Assembly (NCBI RefSeq): GCF_024580145.1
Contig: NZ_JANINI010000002.1
Span: 186,001-250,000 of the forward strand
From: Methyloversatilis sp. XJ19-49
GTDB lineage: Bacteria > Pseudomonadota > Gammaproteobacteria > Burkholderiales > Rhodocyclaceae
Length of the DNA stretch: 64,000 nucleotides
Direction of reading: 5' to 3'
The position numbers and the translations under genes are program-made. Shown here piece by piece: positions 61,576-64,000 of this stretch; within the stretch, counting starts at the first letter, position 1, and each line of letters begins with the position of its first letter. A model generated the notes under the pieces. That model had not been told where the DNA came from. It did no database searches and worked only from the letters and a program-made list of their open reading frames with translations.

Positions 61576-62433
61576 TCAGGCGTATTCCGGGAAGAACAGC
61601 CCCATCACAGCGGCCATGGAACTGCTTGCTTCGGCGCATGCGCCCTCGAAAGCCTGCGGTTCCAGCCGGGTCATGTTCCACGCCTCGGGTACTACAGTGG
61701 CCACAATTCGGGCCGAATCGAGCAGTTCGCCGTCGTGGCCGACAGCGCAGCGCGCGAAATGCAGCAGGCAGGCTTCGAACTCGTGCGGTGCGCCACGTGC
61801 CGGGTCTATCTGCGCGCCGATGGCGGTCGAAAAGCTGACCGGCAACTGCCATGATCGCAGAAGTTCGGCACCAATTTCGGCGTAGTCGCATCCGATGACG
61901 TCGCGTTCGATCAATTCCGGCGCGGCGCCCGACGCGTGGCACTGCGCCAGCGCTGCTTCGGCCAGTTGAGGAACATGCATGTACATCACCATGTGGCCGA
62001 TGTCGGCCAGCAGGCCGCCGACGAACAGACGTTCGGCATCAAGCAGGCCGCAGCTCTTGGCGGCCGCGCGCGCCAGCAACCCGCGCATCGCGGACGCGCG
62101 CCAGAAGCGGGCAACGTCCATGCGCTCGGGGCGCATGCCGGAGAAGACGGCGGTCACCGTGGTGGCCAGCACGATGTCGTGCACCTGCTGCATGCCGAGC
62201 ACGCTGACCGCGCGCGACATGGTTTCGACCTTGCCGGGAAAGCCGTAGAAGACGCTGTTGACGACGCGCAGCACGCGCATCGTGATTCCGGGATCCGCCA
62301 CCACCACTTTCGCAAGGTCGAGCACCGAACCTTCCGGGTCGTCGAAGACCTGTTTCACGCGATGGTAGATGGCCGGCAGGGTCACCAGCTCTGTCGTGCG
62401 CTGCGCCAGTTCCTGTGCGGTATGGAAGGACAT
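61576..62433 (-). CDS. HDOD-domain protein
   Basis: A 285-residue cytoplasmic protein of the HDOD family. It contains ELVTLPAIYHRVKQVFDDPE, DLAKVVVADPGITMRVLRVVNS, YGFPGKVETMSRAVSVLGMQQV, LFVGGLLADIGHMVMYMHVP and ERDVIGCDYAEIGAELLRSWQLP. The HD residues are replaced (D-IGH retained late but no HD pair), as expected in HDOD proteins that regulate rather than hydrolyse. Start at ATG 62433 (MSFHTAQ). Role probably in signal control; neighbours do not narrow it. Confidence 0.88.
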   Translation of the reverse strand: MSFHTAQELAQRTTELVTLPAIYHRVKQVFDDPEGSVLDLAKVVVADPGITMRVLRVVNSVFYGFPGKVETMSRAVSVLGMQQVHDIVLATTVTAVFSGMRPERMDVARFWRASAMRGLLARAAAKSCGLLDAERLFVGGLLADIGHMVMYMHVPQLAEAALAQCHASGAAPELIERDVIGCDYAEIGAELLRSWQLPVSFSTAIGAQIDPARGAPHEFEACLLHFARCAVGHDGELLDSARIVATVVPEAWNMTRLEPQAFEGACAEASSSMAAVMGLFFPEYA

Positions 62434-62544
62434 GTCGGGTGTCGGAACGATGGCAGTGAGCTGAATTCGGCAATCTTGCCGAAAACTTGAGTTACCGGCG
62501 CCGAACCCGCGCCCGCTGGCGGGCAATCCCGATTCGCGCGCGGC

Positions 62545-62847
62545 TCATGATCGCCTGCCGTCGGAACCCAGCCTGTGCTGCAACTGCTGCAGCAATCGCC
62601 AGCCACCCCACAGCCGCAGGCCCCAGCGCCAGACGCGGCGCGGCCGCAACACGAACAGACAAACCGCTGCCCCCGCAATGATCTCCGGATGTACCCGCAC
62701 CCACCGAACACCTTCGCGTACCGTGTCGCCAAAGCGCAGTGCCGGCGACAGCGCGGCCGATTGTTCCACGGCAATGCTGCGCAGCGTTCGCGAGCGCTCC
62801 AGCAGCCGCTCGCGCGTCAGGGCAAGGCGCATGCGTTGCGGATTCAT
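62545..62847 (-). CDS. yqjK: YqjK-like protein
   Basis: A 100-residue basic protein of the YqjK-like family. It begins MNPQRMRLALTRERLLERSRTLR, has a short membrane-like segment (IIAGAAVCLFVLRPRRVWRW) near 55-75 and an Arg-rich end. ATG overlaps the stop of yqjE (62844-62847). The three genes yqjD, yqjE, yqjK form one operon as in E. coli, where YqjD binds ribosomes at the inner membrane. Function of YqjK is unknown. Confidence 0.8.
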   Translation of the reverse strand: MNPQRMRLALTRERLLERSRTLRSIAVEQSAALSPALRFGDTVREGVRWVRVHPEIIAGAAVCLFVLRPRRVWRWGLRLWGGWRLLQQLQHRLGSDGRRS

Positions 62848-63224
62848 GGTTGCAGGCTGTCGCGGTCGCGTTTCAGCTCGTCAAGCGACGATGCGAACAG
62901 TCTCGTGCCCTCTGCCATGCGCGCCCGCGCAACGACCGCCGCGAGCACCCCGAGCGTGATGAACAGCGTGGAAAACAGCGTCAGAGCCAGCAGGCGGTGG
63001 CTGTCCCACAGAAGCACCGTCAACAGTACCGCCAGAAAGGCGATGCCAAAGGTGAGAAAGGCGATGGCCAGTGCGCCATACACCAGCAGTTCGGTCAGAC
63101 GCAGCGCTTCATCGCGCGCCTCTACCGTGACCAATTCCAGCCTGACATGGACAAGTTCGATCAGGCTGGAGAAGAACCCCTTCAGCGATACGGCAAGACG
63201 CTCGGGCCGTTGCGGTTCCGACAT
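62844..63224 (-). CDS. yqjE: YqjE-family phage-holin-like membrane protein
   Basis: A 126-residue protein with two adjacent membrane helices (LLVYGALAIAFLTFGIAFLAVLL and ALTLFSTLFITLGVLAAVVA) preceded by an amphipathic segment (FFSSLIELVHVRLELVTVEARDE). This is the Actinobacteriophage-holin/YqjE family layout. ATG 63224 gives MSEPQRP. It lies between yqjD (5 bp away) and yqjK (4-bp overlap). Confidence 0.86.
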   Translation of the reverse strand: MSEPQRPERLAVSLKGFFSSLIELVHVRLELVTVEARDEALRLTELLVYGALAIAFLTFGIAFLAVLLTVLLWDSHRLLALTLFSTLFITLGVLAAVVARARMAEGTRLFASSLDELKRDRDSLQP

Positions 63225-63229
63225 CGCGC

Positions 63230-63550
63230 TCAGCGACGACCGATCAGCAGCCCGATCAGCAAACCGGCGCCGGCCGCAACGCCGATCGCCTTCCACGGGT
63301 GGTCGTGTACATAGTCATCGGTGACGCGCGCCACTTCGCGCGACTTTTCCTTCAGCGCGGCTTCGGCGTCGGCCAGCTTGTGACGTGCGGAGGTCAGGTT
63401 CTCCTGCATGCGCACGCGCAATTCACCCACTTTTTCACCCGCCTGATTGGCCGTGACCTTCAGCAGTTCTTCCGCGTCCGCGATCACCACCTTCAGGTCC
63501 GCAATCAGCTTTTGCTTGGTTACCGTTGATTGATCGATGAGTTCGGACAT
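63230..63550 (-). CDS. yqjD: YqjD/ElaB-family (DUF883) ribosome-associated membrane protein
   Basis: A 106-residue protein with a coiled-coil body (KLIADLKVVIADAEELLKVTA, RHKLADAEAALKEKSREVARV) and a C-terminal DUF883 anchor: YVHDHPWKAIGVAAGAGLLIGLLIGRR at the end, whose WKAIGVAAGAGLLIG is the hallmark. E. coli YqjD/ElaB bind stationary-phase ribosomes and are under RpoS. ATG 63550 follows AAGGAGAACATCA. First gene of the yqjDEK operon. Confidence 0.93.
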   Translation of the reverse strand: MSELIDQSTVTKQKLIADLKVVIADAEELLKVTANQAGEKVGELRVRMQENLTSARHKLADAEAALKEKSREVARVTDDYVHDHPWKAIGVAAGAGLLIGLLIGRR

Positions 63551-63601
63551 TGATGTTCTCCTTGTTGAATGGGCTGCCTTTAAAGACAAGAAGTTAACCC
63601 C

Positions 63602-64000
63602 TTAAGTTGCCTCGCGCAACGCACCTGTGTGGGCCTGCACCCTTGAAGCACGTAGGCGACCGGCTACGCCGATCAGGCCAAGACCGGCCAGCAGCATGGC
63701 CCAGGTCTGCGCCTCCGGCACCGGTGCGAGTGCGGATGCGAAGGCGGACGCGACCTGCTGGTGAGCTGCCGTGGTGATGTGCACACCATCCCAGAACAGA
63801 TATCCGGCACCGTTGCCGTCGATGCAGGACACGCTTTCGATGCAGGCGTCCGTCGCGTTCGTGAGGCCGAACGCTTGCGGATCGGCATTGACCGCGGTGG
63901 TCAAAGCGAAGGTATCGGCGGTGAAGAAGTTCGCATCCGGCAGCGCAGTGTCGAGATCGGCCAGCAGATCGGCCAGTGCGGCATTGTGTCCAAGCGATAT
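63602..64000 (-). CDS. PEP-CTERM SGNH/GDSL hydrolase-like protein (3' part)
   Basis: The last 132 codons of a gene starting beyond base 64000. It begins in LGHNAALADLLADLD, a block III-like element of SGNH hydrolases, and has WDGVHITTAAHQ, whose Asp-x-x-His resembles the catalytic block V. The C-terminus has VPEAQTWAMLLAGLGLIGVAGRLRAS, a PEP-CTERM sorting signal in which PEA replaces PEP, followed by about 15 extra residues (QAHTGALREAT). An extracellular esterase/lipase is likely. The signal peptide and catalytic Ser are outside the window. Confidence 0.88.
   Translation of the reverse strand: MSLGHNAALADLLADLDTALPDANFFTADTFALTTAVNADPQAFGLTNATDACIESVSCIDGNGAGYLFWDGVHITTAAHQQVASAFASALAPVPEAQTWAMLLAGLGLIGVAGRLRASRVQAHTGALREAT

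Overview
The window is 64 kb of dense, GC-rich proteobacterial chromosome with no rRNA, tRNA, CRISPR array, insertion sequence or prophage that I can recognise. Gene order (def-fmt-htpX-rsmB-DUF4390-ntrYX on one strand, LysM-dprA-smg-topB on the other), PEP-CTERM exported proteins, a quinoprotein dehydrogenase and a FocA-type transporter suggest a betaproteobacterium of the Rhodocyclales/Sterolibacteriaceae type, such as Methyloversatilis. The genus is an inference from gene content, not from a marker gene.

Layout. 1-1.8 kb: 5' part of metX behind a SAM-II-type riboswitch and a terminator hairpin, then a YbjQ protein and a YebC regulator. 1.9-5.2 kb: an overlapping trio of outer-membrane barrel, PstS-like binding protein and diguanylate cyclase, followed by a three-copy 78-bp tandem repeat. 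5.5-8 kb: HerA-like ATPase and EamA transporter. 8-12.9 kb: three overlapping two-component genes (MASE1 kinase, lone receiver, receiver-PAS-kinase hybrid). 13-16.9 kb: ChaN-like protein, M1-type peptidase, and small genes (Oxidored-like, HPt, DUF1840). 17-20.4 kb: ROK sugar kinase, then a bufferin-type RiPP operon (DUF2282 precursor, MNIO/DUF692 enzyme, DUF2063 partner, DoxX). 20.5-26 kb: small barrel protein, three-domain 6-pyruvoyl-tetrahydropterin-synthase-like protein, GNAT, chemoreceptor and DUF2383 protein. 26-29.7 kb: PQQ-type dehydrogenase between two PEP-CTERM genes. 29.8-38.2 kb: dnaE, cupin, OmpR-type regulator, mscL, AsmA, a REP-like element and a GlcG/HbpS protein. 38.5-47.6 kb: focA-type transporter and the def-to-ntrX block. 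47.9-53.4 kb: LysM-dprA-smg-topB. 53.5-60 kb: an entericidin too short for routine ORF calling, PRC-barrel, NnrU and PPC-domain genes, a pair of DnaA-box palindromes, a UvrD-like helicase and btuCDF. 60.1-64 kb: AmpG-like transporter, HDOD protein, yqjDEK, and the 3' part of a PEP-CTERM SGNH hydrolase.

Most of the window is core housekeeping and signalling. The most notable parts are the bufferin operon with an 11-bp hairpin between precursor and enzyme genes, the triple PTPS fusion in which only the middle domain keeps the CxxxHGH motif, the quinoprotein in which expected metal-ligand positions are substituted, the PstS-like/diguanylate-cyclase module, and the SAM-II riboswitch with a terminator placed against the metX start codon. 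Overlapping stop/start junctions and TTG/GTG starts are frequent, so several N-termini are uncertain and are flagged.
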